64,000 bases of DNA from Alnus glutinosa (lineage: Eukaryota; Streptophyta; Magnoliopsida; Fagales; Betulaceae), in contig NC_084888.1 of NCBI RefSeq assembly GCF_958979055.1, positions 2,560,001-2,624,000 on the forward strand, in the 5' to 3' direction. Position 1 is the stretch's first letter. Each line of letters starts with the position of its first letter. The position numbers and the translations under genes are program-made. Below the pieces are notes generated by a model. It worked only from the letters and a program-made list of their open reading frames with translations. It was not told where the DNA came from and ran no database searches. This document shows positions 1-12,261 of this stretch, piece by piece.

Positions 1-60
1 GTGCGCTCACACAGACATGCGCACGCACACTCAAAGCACACATGCACATGCACACACATC
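1..60. repeat. CA-rich simple repeat
   Basis: The first 60 bases are an imperfect CA/GCAC-rich low-complexity stretch. It lies in the intron just upstream of the first visible kinase exon and has no coding signal. Confidence 0.7.
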
Positions 61-138
61 TTCAATTCTTTGGAATTTATAGAGATGTACGATTGAGTTC
101 TAACTAGATCATCTATATTACCTTGTAGTACACCACAG

Positions 139-1888
139 ATAAACTCTTGGTCCTTGGATTGGATTCAGTTTTATGGGGAACATAGATTGGGTTACCAGTT
201 GAAGTTGGCCCTAGACCAGTATGGTGATAGAACCATTTATGAAAAAGGTTAGATTGCGTTTGAAATAATATTTCTTTCTATCAGATTACTATGATTCTAC
301 ATTATAGCTTGTTATACACTTGTACATACATCGATTAAAGATGATTTGCTCTGTCAATTCAACTCAAATAAATGTATGGCAAGCATATGAGATGGCTTTA
401 TGGTTGTGATTATATTTCAGAACCTTTTTCCTGTTTGAAGGTGATGGCCCATGGAATGGTTAAATGCTTCTGTGTTTCACTTTAATATTGCAATTAAAAC
501 TGCAAGCCAACTGCAAGATACTTGTAGGATTCTTAAAGTTTCCCTTTTTATATCACTTGTCTCCTCAAAGATTAACAAAGCACCAGTGTCAGTTGTGGGA
601 ATTCTAGGATCTACAAAATTTATAAAGGTAACTCCCGTGGGAAACTTAAATATCTTATTTGAGTAAGTACTATCCAAATGTATAGTAATTTGATATATGA
701 TATCTGACTACAATATTATGTGAAGAAGAAGAAATAAATAAAGAGGAAATATGTGATATTATTACTTTTTGTTGATAATATTCATTTGTAGCTAAAAAAT
801 TATGAATATGATTGATGGCACATGATGTTTGATCATCATACATAACAGGACAAAGACTGGTGAAGAGCATGGGACCTCTCTTTGAAAATGTGGAGATAGA
901 GCCGTGCTTGCTACATGGAGACCTGTGGAGTGGAAATATCAGCTCTGATAACAATGGCGAGCCTGTTATACTTGACCCAGCGTGTTACTGTAAGTCCAAG
1001 TTAGTTGAAATATTGTGCCAGGACATATCAGCTTGAAATTAAAATGTGTTACTTTGAAGCATTGAAATTTGAGATGATAGTAGTTATGTGAAGCTGGTTC
1101 CTCAATAATTTTGGTCCCTGGAGTTAGCTTCTGATCTAATTACTTATGATTTGAAATCTGAGGATGGACACATCCTGGCTGGGTTCACTAGATGAAGAAA
1201 TCAAGGAGTACAATTTGGCATGCTTTTCTTAGTTCAAAACTGCCCGGATAAAAAAGATGCAAACAAAGTTTCTTCAGAACTTTCTCTCTTTTATGATAAG
1301 ACAAAAAGTTACCCCCCTTTAACATCCTTGGATATCTTATCTGGTTATTTCTACAGTAACAGTTAAAGTTTGACTAAACAATGTTTAATTGAGATGAGGG
1401 TGATTTCGTGTTATAGAAATTGATAATTTAAAGCACTAAGAGCAATGACACTGTTAATTAACTTTTCTTATAGATGGACATAATGAGGCAGAATTTGGAA
1501 TGTCATGGTGTGCCGGCTTTGGAGGATCATTCTATAATGCCTATTTTGAGGTATTATCATCTTCTAACATACAATCAAAAAACTGACTAACCCAACCTCA
1601 AGCTGATCTATGCTTGCATCTTGAAGTTATTATTCTATCTAAACCTTCTCTATATTTCTTTGTAAGCTTTAGCTTCTCAATATCTGCATTGATATTATTC
1701 AAAAAGCTATCTTTTGTTAATAGCTTGTCTGCTTTCTCCAGGTGATACCTAAACAGCCAGGCTTTGAGAAGAGGAGAGATCTTTATATGTTGTACCATTA
1801 TTTGAATCATTACAACCTCTTTGGTTCCGGCTACCGTTCATCTGCCATGTCTATAATAGATGACTATCTAAGGATGTTAAATGCGTAG
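139..1888 (+). CDS. FN3K: Protein-ribulosamine/fructosamine 3-kinase, 3' part (partial)
   Basis: Deglycating kinase that phosphorylates ribulosamine or fructosamine adducts on proteins; the plant family member is plastid-targeted. Four exons are visible: 139-247, 849-989, 1474-1550 and 1742-1888, all with GT-AG borders and matching phases, ending in TAG. They encode about the last 157 residues. The window edge removes the start, transit peptide and ATP-binding lobe. The exon at 139 reads [19 protein letters not shown], a family signature. The next exon holds the catalytic loop [11 protein letters not shown] (Asp and Asn) and the metal-binding VILDPACY. The third continues [11 protein letters not shown], and the last gives [20 protein letters not shown] and [17 protein letters not shown]. 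Nothing visible is broken. Family assignment is firm; substrate preference cannot be read from sequence. Confidence 0.93.
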
Positions 1889-3340
1889 CATTGCATCTAA
1901 AATGATCATGATGTTCATACACAACAGCACAACAGGGTTAAGTTGCAGATATTCTTGTAAGAGATTTGCTTCAGATTCAATTTCTTCATATGGTATGTTT
2001 TGTATTTAATCACCATTTATTCTCAAAGTTCAAAGTGATAAATTTAATTATTTAAATTAATATTTTACTATTTTTCTCATGTATGGGATTAGATAACATG
2101 TAAATTATTTAATTGAAACAAGAAATAAATTGTAGAGTTAATGTTTGAGTTCATAATATCGATTTTGATACCATCTTAAATTACTAGCTTCTTTTAAAAA
2201 TTACTATACATTACATTCTTTTTCTTTTTCTTTTTCTTTATTTCATTCTTTATTCCATTAAAATATTTAAGCTTTACGAAGAGCTTTCTATTTAGATTTA
2301 AGAGAGAAATAAATAAAATAAAAAGTAAAGGATTTACAATGACTTTTATGAAAAATGATGGACATCCATCACCTTCCTCCTATTGGCTAAACATATTCTT
2401 ATGACGGATTTGAAAATGAGATGAGTTGGAATATGCGTATAACATGATTCTTTCCTAAAAATAAAGGATGAAAAGAAAAGAAAAGATGTATGATAATTTT
2501 AAAGGATTACTATTTATTACTCTTTACACTTATATCACATCGGTTAATGTTGTGTGTTTAAGTGGTTGTTTATGTTACTTCCTTAAATAGGCGTGAAAAA
2601 TATCATTACTCATTTTAAAGCGAAGCTCTTCAAAATATACGTTTTTTCTAAAGAAAAAAGATTTTTAAAGGACCCGATATGGATGTGTGGGCTGCTTCCG
2701 TAAAAGGTAAAACAAATTTTCCCACATACAGAAGGCCTAGGAGACATGTTAGGAAATGCCCGAAGAAGCCCAAACCAAACTAACTAGTCCACAACATTTT
2801 TTTGTATAAGATCGGAGAATTGTGAATCTTATTACAAACTCCATTTTCTTACTTCCTCCTTCCCCTCCTCCTTTTGGGTGGTTGAAAAAATTTACAGAAA
2901 TGCAAACTTGTGTGCCTATCATATATCATATGACATATTGATCTGCAACTAAATCTCACTCTACTGCACTCCCATGTATTTTCCTCATCCCCTCTTTCCC
3001 ATTGTGTAGTGGTAAAATCCTCCGCCGCCACACTCATTTTGTGGCCTAGCCTCTGTTTTGGGCCTTTTGGCTAAGTTCCTTTTGTTGTTTTCTCTTTGTT
3101 TCTGTGAATGTACATTTATGTACTCACTAGAAAAAGAAAAAAAAAAGAACTAACTAGTCCACAGTTTTTGAGGAATTTAGGAATTACAACTACCGAAAAC
3201 ACCTTCCCTTCCAAGACCACTCTCTGGAACTCAGAATCTCCAACACTTGTCCCCCAACATACACAAGGTTCCGTGGAGAGAACATTCTAGAAGGAAGAAA
3301 AAGAAAAAAGGAAAGCTTTAGACAGATAGTTAAAAAAAGC
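1889..3340. other. Intergenic: kinase 3' flank and promoter of the next gene
   Basis: About 1.45 kb with no convincing coding exon. It holds the probable 3' UTR of the kinase, a CTTTTT-type pyrimidine microsatellite near 2217-2245, AT-rich sequence, and the 5' flank of the gene starting at 3341. Short open frames on both strands lack codon bias or homology I recognise. Confidence 0.6.
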
Positions 3341-3862
3341 ATGGAGGGCATGGCAGAGGAAACGCCATTGGCAGAGCAGCTGGTACTCTCACTAGAGCAA
3401 GCGACAAACATGGCCAAACAGCTCCAACACACCACCACTGACCCAACCCACCTCCTTCAAATCTACACCTCCCTGCACCAAGCCCACCAACACCTCTCCA
3501 CCTTCCTCTCCAAAACCCAGTTTCCTCCCCAGCCTCCCGCCGCCGAAAACTCCTTCTCCTCCGCCACCGGTGCCGTCGCCGGCGACGAAAACGACACCAA
3601 TCCGATGCAAATCATGGACAGTGACGATGCGGTGGAAGAAGCTGAAGAGAATTCGAAGGGCATAGTTGAGAGGGTTGAGGAGAAGATGAGGAACTGCTTT
3701 ATCAAGAATAAGCGGCCCAAGCGGCGGCTATCGCCTTCGGCGGTGGCAGTGGCGGAGGAGAGGAGGCTGTATGATGATGGGTATGGTGGGGGAGTGAAGG
3801 GGTTTGATCCTCGTGCGACGAGGTTGAGGGCTTTGGACCTTGTCTACCAGTTTCATGGCTGA
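3341..3862 (+). CDS. Conserved plant protein of unknown function (173 aa)
   Basis: Single-exon gene, start ATG at 3341, stop TGA at 3860-3862. I do not recognise a named family. The N-terminal 60 residues are helical and rich in Leu, Gln and His (LAEQLVLSLEQA, LLQIYTSLHQAHQHL), compatible with a coiled coil or adaptor helix. A Pro/Ser/Ala-rich linker follows (about 61-80), then an acidic patch (about 88-105), a basic patch KNKRPKRRL (about 122-130) that could be a nuclear localisation signal, and a hydrophobic tail FDPRATRLRALDLVYQFHG. The GC-rich coding-like codon use contrasts with the AT-rich flanks, and the ordered domain architecture argues for a real gene. Overlapping reverse-strand frames are shadows. 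A nuclear regulatory or Mediator-like role is conceivable but is only a guess. Confidence 0.75.
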   Translation: MEGMAEETPLAEQLVLSLEQATNMAKQLQHTTTDPTHLLQIYTSLHQAHQHLSTFLSKTQFPPQPPAAENSFSSATGAVAGDENDTNPMQIMDSDDAVEEAEENSKGIVERVEEKMRNCFIKNKRPKRRLSPSAVAVAEERRLYDDGYGGGVKGFDPRATRLRALDLVYQFHG

Positions 3863-5200
3863 GGGAGCAGAGGAAGTCGAAGAAACAGAGCAAAACAGAG
3901 TGGTTCTCGGTTGCCTTGTGATGAAGAGCTTAGATAATATATTTTGTTCTTTTTTTTCCTCCACTTTGGTTTATTATTATGCGGCAGGATATAGATTTTG
4001 AAGGAATAAAAATGGAGAAGAAAAAGAATGGGAGTTTTTTTTTTTTTTTTTTTTTTGGGGGGGGGTGGGGGGGGTTATGGTAATTATGGTAAGTGTAGAT
4101 TATACAAGATCAGGAACATGTTGAATGAGCAGCAAAATGTTCAACTTAGGGAACCCTTATGTTGGGATTTTGTTAGTAAATCATTCTGGTTTTCTTTTTC
4201 CAGGCCTTTGTGCTTGGAATCTCAAAAGGCTAGATCTTGAATTTAATACGAAGTATTTTCAAAGAAAATAAAATTCACGAAATGTAAAATAGTTTACACT
4301 TTCTATTTGTTTAAACGATTTTTCACCACTATCTCACACCCTTGAACAAACTATTGTGAGAAGGTTCTATATGGAGCCTACTTGCTTGAGCAAGTCTCGA
4401 GTTACCTAAATACCTGCTTCCTCACAATTACCGGTTAAAATTACAAGTAATATAAGTAAAAAATTTCATTGAATCTTAATTTCACCCTCGAAAACTTTTT
4501 ATTCTCACACAAATCTTTTCATTTGCCGCTCCTCTTCCTCGTAGCTCCTCAAATTATATGGATAAAAAATATTTGACAATTTTTCACATGAATCAAACGT
4601 CAAAAAAACTGTTTTTATAGCCATTTTCAAAGTTGCAAACAAATAGTGAAAATAGCCACTTTTTCCCAAAAATGTGTTCATTTTCAGACAATTTTTTTTG
4701 TCGAAACGAACATGCCTAAATAAAAGAACTACAAAAAGAAGGTGATTTTATCATAAAATCATTACAACAGTGCACTGGTATTCTTCAAACTTTCTGAATC
4801 AAATATTCATTCTTATTTACAATAGAGTAGTCTTAGATGAAACAGGAGTAATATTACTTCTTGATACTTGATAGTATTATGATCATATGCATTGCATGAA
4901 CTTGATTTTTGGGCCCAAAAATGGGGTCTCCACTATACGTATGCTGCTACAGCCCATAAAAAATTCCAGTCAAAGACTCAAAGGAGAGTTGCCCACAGCC
5001 CACTTCCATCTCCGATTCACCTTCAGCCATGGATGTTCACTTTCAGACATGGATGTTAATCATATGGTTTTGTCATTCTTAACTATTTGAATCATATCTG
5101 GTGCAATTCCAACAATGTAGTAGATCAGGCTCTGTGTGCGTGCCTACTGGTGGGCGTTTGCCGTTAAGTTCCCGTTCATGGAAACCTCAAACTAGAAGCA
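3863..5200. other. Intergenic between convergent genes
   Basis: AT-rich spacer between the 3' ends of the + strand gene at 3341-3862 and the - strand PFC1 gene. It contains a T-run followed by a G-rich run at about 4037-4074, likely a slippage-prone homopolymer, and AT-rich sequence. No exon or RNA gene was seen; the open frame at 4887-5090 has no recognisable similarity. Confidence 0.6.
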
Positions 5201-8200
5201 CTATACTTTCACAATCAAGTTATGCAGATTCACAAAATCATCTAAGGTAAGCTCTTCTGGTCTAGACTGCAAAACCCATCGAATTTATTGATGAAATTAG
5301 CAAAGTTATTGCCAAATGAACAAGTTTTTGCAAGAAAAATGAATATAGGATTGAACTTAACTACTCTAATTACCAATACTTACGGTATTTGGAAGACCAA
5401 CATTTCCCAAAGCTTTTTCGATCTCAAGGGACGTGCATATGTGCTGAAGCGACCTCCGTAACATCTTACGTTTCCCGTTGAATGCAGAATTGACCTATAT
5501 CCGAACCAGAAAGGGTAAATGAACATTAAGAATTAAAAGGCAGTGTCTCGACTGATATAGCTCATGTTGTAAAGTTAAGGAATAGGGTTACGTTGGTCTT
5601 ACGTTCAAATTTTTCTAGTAATAAACAACAACAATAAATAAATAAACAAAATAAACATTTGGCAAAAATTCAACTGTAAATTTATCTTCAGATAATTTTC
5701 TACTGCATGTCAGCCATATCAAAGACAGAATAAGAAATAATTGTTGCCCTAGCTAGCACTAAAACTAGTTAAGTTTCTTCATATGATAAAAATCTGAAAA
5801 GTCAGAAGGATAATAAATTGCACAATGGAAATTGAAACAACCATTGAGAAGAAGCTCTTTGTGGAAGAAACTTGGGGATACTCCGCCGGTTGCTTCAGCT
5901 TAAATGTAACAACAGCAGCATCAACCTACAGAAACATAAGAAAGGATCAGGTTAATCTCCATTCATTCAACAAATCGATACAAAAACTTGTCTCAACAGA
6001 CATGCATTGTATATAAGATGAGATGTAGGAATAGGTGTTGGTGATAATCATCACCAAGTATCCTTTCAAACAGGGGCGGAACTAGACATTGAAGTGTGGG
6101 GGAACATAACTGAAGAAAGCATAAAATTTAGAGGTAATTTTAAAATTTTGGGGGGACATTTGTTAATTTTGTAGGGGATATTAATAAAAAGCATTAAATT
6201 TAGGGGTAATTTTAAAATTTTGGGGGTACATTAATTTCCCCAAAGTCTTACCTAGATCCGCTCCTGCTTCCAAACAATAGCTATGATCTTTTAGTAACTA
6301 CGGCAGTTACAGAGAGAGAAAAATGCTAACAAACAGGTTATTGTGTGTCCCTGCAGGTTTGAATTGAGTGATTCTCTTTCTCGTGCCAAAAACCAAAGAT
6401 AGGTCAACTTTTATTTTTTATAGAGATGATAACAAGCATAATGAGGTATGTTACACATAGATGTCTGCTCCATAGAGACGGAAAAGTTTTAACACACCAA
6501 ACATTTGAGTTTACAGGCTTTCACCAGTATTCTGATAATGATTCATCTGGCCACTAACTGATGGACTTATTTGAAAGCACAACTTCAGGAGAAAGTGTAC
6601 AAGCAGCGCTGCCCAGCCACTTCTAGTTCTTATGGGTACCTTTTAAAATCTTAAGAGGTAGACGAGAAAGATTCTTCTATCTTTCTAGCAAGGGTAATAC
6701 ATGATGTTTAAAAAAAAGGGGGGGAGGGGGGGGGGGGGAGAGAGAGAGAGAGAGAGAGATTTGTGAAATGCTTTCATGAAACCGAGTAATGTCATGCTCA
6801 CAGTGCAAAAGAATTGCTATGTTGTAGCCATTTTATGGTGTTGATATGTCGAGTCTTCTCCACAGTGAAGGAAATTGATCTATATTTTCTTTTGCCTGTG
6901 GTAATAATTTTCTTTCAAATACTTCTTTCTGGAAAGAGCTTGTTATGCACATCTCCTGTATCTTATATTATGGATGTATGAAATATTCTCGCTGTAGCTC
7001 TGTTAAAATCTGCAGGATCCTGAGTTAGCTCATGATAGGACATGGAGAGACAGAGCCAATTGTGATTGACGAGGACTTGGTAAGTTTCTATTTCAATTAT
7101 TATGCACATTCAAAGAAAAGAAAAAAACAGGAGTCGGAAATCATTTATCTGTATATATGGGATATAAATCACTTACATTGGGCTGAGGGAAAAAATTTGT
7201 CCTTGGGACCTTAAACTTGTATTCAGGATCTGACAAGGAAATTAATAAACAGAAAGCCCGTGTCATCAAGAAGCATAAACAAAATTGTGCAAAATATTCT
7301 CGATAATAGATAGAGACAGGACTCTACAGCAACGAATTTTGATTGCTTAATTACATGATCTTGTTTTGGCTCCTTTAATTGTATAAATTATTGTTGCCCA
7401 GAAGAAACAGAGGTAGAAATAACAGTTATCTAGGTCATGGGCTCAAGACCCACTGGGTGCAGTGATAACTTATCCACATGTTATAGATTCTCAGTTGCTA
7501 TACCATAAAGGTACATATAAATTTATTAAAATCAGGAATAACTCATTATTATATTCATGTTAAACAGTCTATAGTATTGCAGGACACCTGAGTAGAAATT
7601 GACAAAGACATTGATGGGTCGGTACTCTGATGTCCGCAAGGATGATTCCACCATTCGCACTGCTGTCTCCTCCTGAAAATAGTTGTTTAGTGTAGTGACA
7701 GTAAGTAGACAGGTCTATAAATCTAATTATGATCTAAATTTTATCTTCTTAGAGTAAATATCTGAGAGGTAAAACACCACCTGGATGCTAGAGGTTGAGG
7801 AAAAGAAAAAAGTATGCTAACCTGGAGTAAGAGAGCAACTTCCGAGAAAATGTCACCCATTGGAAGGAGTAGTTTGACTACTTCTGTGCTAATATTAAAG
7901 GGTATATTGGAGACTACCTGTAAATGAGAAACTTATCTAGATTATTCTATATATTGGAGAATTACAAGTGAACAAGAAACACATATTTATGATGTCTTTA
8001 GTGTTTAACTGATATGGAGTGTAAAATTAAAATATACATACACCATCAGAAGCGCGCACACACACACAAAAACAAATACATGCAGTATATCATCTTGGGC
8101 ACATGTTCAGGTATGTCTGAGCCACGTTTCTGAACAAGTGCAATGGATTTAACAGTCCACACTACAAAGACTTGTCCTAAATCCTTTTTCACATGGTATT

Positions 8201-10746
8201 ACTTATCTCTTTGAATGAATAACAAGTTAACAAGACATCACATTCAAGATGATGGAGCAATAAAAATCAGTTACACAGAAAATGTACATGAAGTAGGGTT
8301 CTCACTTTTGCATATCTTGATTTTGAATGGTCCAATGACTTTATACTTCCCAGCAATGACAACATATGGGACCGAACATGACATTTGACGAAGTCTTCTT
8401 TTAAAACCTGCACATTTCGCCTACAGAAGTTAATATCATTCACAATGTATTATTGACAATGAGAACATAAAGGTTGAACAAAACAATATAAATAAATCAA
8501 ATAAGTACCCACATTGATGTTAATAGTTATAACTGTCAGGCACTTCAATATTCATATGGAAAACTAACATACCAAATGACAATTCAGACACTGAAATAAT
8601 ATCAGCAATTCAGATGAAAAGGGAAAATTAAAATCTTGCAGGAACATGTGGACACGCTGTTTAGGATAAGAAGTTCAGAACAACTAACGATATATCATAG
8701 CCAGTTTTGAATAGTATTCAAGCAACTTGCAAATTTAGTGAGAGCATCGTTTTAGCATAAGACATCTTGAGTCATTCACTAAGGAATGAAAAAAGTTAAC
8801 TACTAAATGAAATTGCTTAAGTTCTGTCAATAAAACATTTTTTAACTACGTCAACTTTACACAACTATAATGCATACAATACTTTGGTTTTTACCAAGCC
8901 ACATGTGCATAATGTAACAATTAAGTATACAACCGATGGTTGAAAAAGACACCATTCGAACACACATAAAGACAAAAGGCAGAACAACTTTGAAGAAGTT
9001 AGTCATCTGAGTTAAAGGCTTGAAAATGGGGACAAGAAGCAGAAACAGACACATAAAAAGAGACAAGGCAATCCATGCTTCAACACAACTCTAAAATAAG
9101 GAATTGGAATTTTTTAGTATCCACGCCAAATTATATGCTTTTCTCAATCAAAATCATATCTGTAGATTGTGGGCTATTCATCCCATAGCTCTTTATTTAA
9201 AAGCATTTTATTTGCATATATACAACTAACGCAAACAATATGGGAAATCAATAACAAGTAAAGCTTCAATTTGTCATTGGTGCTTAAAGAAAACTTATGG
9301 TTCAATAAGCATTTTGGAAGAGGCTTGCTGTAGAAAGCAAAACCGGAAGCAAATTGTTCTCTTGATTTCTTCAAATCTGTTCATTTATTGCAACTTTCCA
9401 TTCAAAAGCAAGAGAAGTGGCCCCATTGTGCAAACAAGATGATGCATTAAAGTTGTTACTGTTTAAAGTTAATGGGGGTCAAATTATATTAATGCTCTGG
9501 AGAAGAATAACATACAAATGTGCTTAAGCAAGAAGAAACTAGTGAGAACATATTAAACTTTTTAGGGCTTAATTTATCACCAAAAACGTAGTTTACCTGA
9601 AACCTGTCTGTGCCTGCAAATCTTTCACTCACAAGAGTGGCCATGTGTGGATCCTAAAAAGTCATGACAAATGTACAAAATAAGTCTGATATCGAAACAG
9701 AAGATAAATATTTCTTATTGCTCCTCCGTTTCAAAATAAATGATTACCTTTTCTTTTTTGGTTGTCTCAAAATATATGCTATTTTCTAAAAATGATAATT
9801 CACACTTCTTTGATTTCCTATAATGCCCTCAATTAAAAAAAAAAATGAACAAAATTCATGCCACATCCAATATAAGGCAAAAAAATATTTTAGGAAGATT
9901 ACTATATTTTTTTTTCATTAACAATAATCAGGTTATTTCAAAACACAGTGTCTAGCATTTGGGGTATTTGTAGCAACAAATAGTAAATGTTTCTCCATGC
10001 TCATTGCTTGCTTGCTTCCCAGACTTCAGATAATGCCAAATTGCATCATATACAAGTCAAGGAAGCTTGTGCAAGCAAGCATATGCTTGTATGATAGAAA
10101 ATTTCCAACTGGGTCATTCTTCATATAAAGTTTATCAGCGGAGCTAAAAGGTAGGCCTTGCATTCTGAGCAACTAACCTTTTCAATGGCAAGAACAATAG
10201 CACCGGCATTGATGAGTACATTAGTCAAAGAACCCGTCCCAGGCCCGATTTCTAGCACAACATCGCCATCTTCTACACTGGCCGCACTCGCGAGCTGCTC
10301 ATTGATCTCGTTATTCAACATATAATGCTGCAACCACAGCCGTTCATTTCATTGGGACATTTTCTCGAACAGCTGGTGAATACCAAACAACTACCTTCCC
10401 GGACACCATAGTCGCAAAAGCAATTACTAAGACTACAGCTACTGTAATTTATATTGACATTTTCTCAGGAACCAAACAGAAGAGAAAGCTAAAAGACCTG
10501 GCCGAAGGATTTTCTTGGGGTGCGGCCTTTGGAGTTGAGAGCTCTGAGAGTGGCGTGGTAATCGTCTGCGCTTGGGCTTGGGCTTCTCTTCGCGCAAGCT
10601 ATGTATAGCGGGATGGGACTATTTCTTCTTCGTGCGCCGGCGGTGCTATTGTGCGCCGGGAGTGGAGCTTTGAGGGTTCGTGTCGAGGGTATTGGCGGTA
10701 GAGATTGGAGGGGAAGAGGTCCGGTGGTCACTCGATTCATTCCCAT
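5201..10746 (-). CDS. PFC1: Chloroplast rRNA small-subunit (dimethyladenosine) methyltransferase, KsgA/Dim1 family
   Basis: SAM-dependent enzyme that dimethylates the two adjacent adenines near the 3' end of 16S rRNA; the plant PALEFACE1 form acts in chloroplasts. Ten exons on the minus strand: 10498-10746, 10178-10327, 9597-9653, 8306-8407, 7822-7917, 7588-7672, 7177-7229, 5842-5925, 5384-5494, 5201-5266. The phases join perfectly and give 350 aa, close to the usual plant length. An upstream TTG keeps the frame open to 10791, but the first ATG is at 10744-10746. Residues 1 to about 70 are Ser/Arg/Pro-rich, as in a transit peptide. HYMLNNEINEQL opens the catalytic domain. Motif I is EIGPGTGSLT (about 109-118), followed by LAIEKDPHM. 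The catalytic motif SNIPFNIST lies at about 189-197. The C-terminal part has FFPQPNVDAAVVTFKL, AFNGKRKMLRRSLQHI and SRPEELTLDDFV. All key motifs are intact. Confidence 0.96.
6071..6266. mobile_element. Non-autonomous hAT-like element (MITE) in a PFC1 intron
   Basis: A 196-bp element with 15-bp imperfect terminal inverted repeats: left CAGGGGCGGAACTAG, right (reverse complement) CAGGAGCGGATCTAG. It is flanked by 8-bp direct repeats CTTTCAAA (6063-6070) and CTTCCAAA (6267-6274), one mismatch. TIR sequence and 8-bp duplication fit hAT. The interior carries a near-duplicated AAATTTAGAGGTAATTTTAA-type segment and no open frame. It sits in the intron between exons 7177-7229 and 5842-5925. Confidence 0.8.
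6710..6759 (+). repeat. A/G homopolymer plus (GA)n microsatellite
   Basis: A run of A, then an almost pure G stretch, then about nine GA repeats, in a PFC1 intron. Such purine tracts are slippage-prone and their assembled length may be unreliable. Confidence 0.85.
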
Positions 10747-10861
10747 TGTAGTCAGTCTCCTGGTGAAACTTTGAGAAAGTGATTTCGCCAATGTACAACA
10801 ACGCTATCTTTTGATTAATGGTGTTTTTGTTTTTTTACCCCTTTTTTTAATAAATAAAAGA

Positions 10862-12171
10862 GAGGAATGCTACAGAACCCGAACGTTTTCCCGAATTTTG
10901 GTTCCAAACTAACGTGGAACCAGCCACGTCAGTCAAAGAAAAAAACCAAAAGAAATGGCTTTTTTTTTTTTTTTGTGCTACAGTAAATGTCAGGAAAGAC
11001 AGCCTGACGTGATAGAAATGCAGAAGTGATTTTCATCTCTCACTCCAAGCGACCGGATGCCATTTTCGTCTCTCTCTCCAAGCTGCTCCATTTTCACTGA
11101 TTTTCGTCTCTCTCCAAGTCTTTCTGCCATTTTCGTCTTATTGGTGCGTCTGCTAGTGTATTGTGTGTTACTCTGTTTTGAGTTAAGTTGTTGCATGTTC
11201 TAATGTAATAGGCATTCTAGTAAATTGTTGGAGACTTATAAGCTTCATTAAAAAACATAACCAAACTCACGCATACCAGGAAAACACCTGGAATTGGCTG
11301 CTTAATAAACAGCTTTCCCCCATTACAGCAAAAAAACAAACACTTTGCATACAAGAAAACAGAGCAACAAATAAACCCCCCCAAAATGACAACAAACCCA
11401 TTCTACAGAAAATACAGAACAACCAACTATAAAAGAAATTACAGGATACTTGTATTATATTAGGCTCAGCTTAACAATATTGAAGGCCCAGACGAAAGTC
11501 TTTTAGATCTTGCCCTGGCGAGCAGCCGGCCGTCCGTTCGGGGTGATTGTGGTGGTTGTGGGGCTCGGAGTGGGGTCAGTGATGGTGGTTTTAAGGGGTT
11601 GAAAGCTGGATAACATTGAGAAGAAACGTTACCCACTGCTCTTTTTACGGCTTCAAATAGAAAACCTATCAAATGTGTGCTTCAGACAACTTTAAGTATA
11701 AGAACGTTGATGTTTAAGTTAAAAGAAACCAAAAATAATCAGGGGCCATTCATTAACTTTACAGTATATTTCAGCCGTCCCTCTTCGAGTGGCAGTTGGT
11801 GCGAGGTGGGCTACGGCTTTCTTTCTTTTTTTTTGCCATCTTTTATCTTCATTGAAAATGAAGCAGCTTTGACAGGGAGACGAAAATGAAGTTGCTTGGA
11901 CTTGGAGAGAAACGAAAATCAGTGAAAATGGAGTAGCTGCAACTTGGGGCGAGAGAGATACGAAAATGGCAACAACAACAAAAAAAATCAAATCAACAGT
12001 ACACTTCTCACTTCTGCATTTCTATCACGTCAGGCTAACTTTCTTGACTTTTACTGTAGTACCAAACCAAAAGCCATTTCATTTGATTTTTTTTCTTTAA
12101 CTGACGTGGCTAGTTCCACGTTAGTTTGGAACAAAAATTCGGGAAAACATTCGGGTTCTGTAGCATTCCTC
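10862..12171. mobile_element. Mutator-like (MULE) element, 1.31 kb, non-autonomous, possible Pack-MULE
   Basis: Termini GAGGAATGCTACAGAACCCG and its reverse complement at the right end. The inverted repeats run roughly 290 bp on each side (left to about 11150, right from about 11880) and share the stretches around CGTGGAACCAGCCACGTCAG and the GAAATGCAGAAGTGA region. A perfect 9-bp target-site duplication AATAAAAGA lies at 10853-10861 and 12172-12180; 9-bp duplications with long TIRs define MULEs. The unique interior (about 11200-11700) has no transposase. It does hold a GC-richer open stretch on the minus strand (11466-11672, Pro/Arg-rich, no ATG, opens with TTG) that could be captured host or transposon sequence. 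The element lies upstream of PFC1 and may have brought regulatory sequence. Confidence 0.88.
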
Positions 12172-12261
12172 AATAAAAGAAAGCCGTTGGAGTATAGCGC
12201 TAGTCCCCATCGATGCATGTTATAGCCTATAGGGAATAAAAAGACTTCAATTCATGCATCA

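Noticed and set aside
451-677. Overlapping open frames on both strands in the first visible kinase intron
   Set aside because: They lie between well-supported exons 139-247 and 849-989, have no similarity I recognise, and neither fits the kinase phase.
3190-3964. Minus-strand frames overlapping the 173-aa gene
   Set aside because: Shadows of the plus-strand gene; the plus-strand frame has the ordered composition and a proper ATG and stop.
7032-7214. Open frame starting MIGHGETEPIVIDEDL on the plus strand
   Set aside because: It overlaps a PFC1 exon (7177-7229, minus) and its intron, and has no codon bias or known family.
9718-9990. Stowaway-like Tc1/mariner MITE (CTCCTCCGTTTCAAAATAA at the left)
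   Set aside because: I could not find the matching right end or TA duplication, so the element cannot be bounded.
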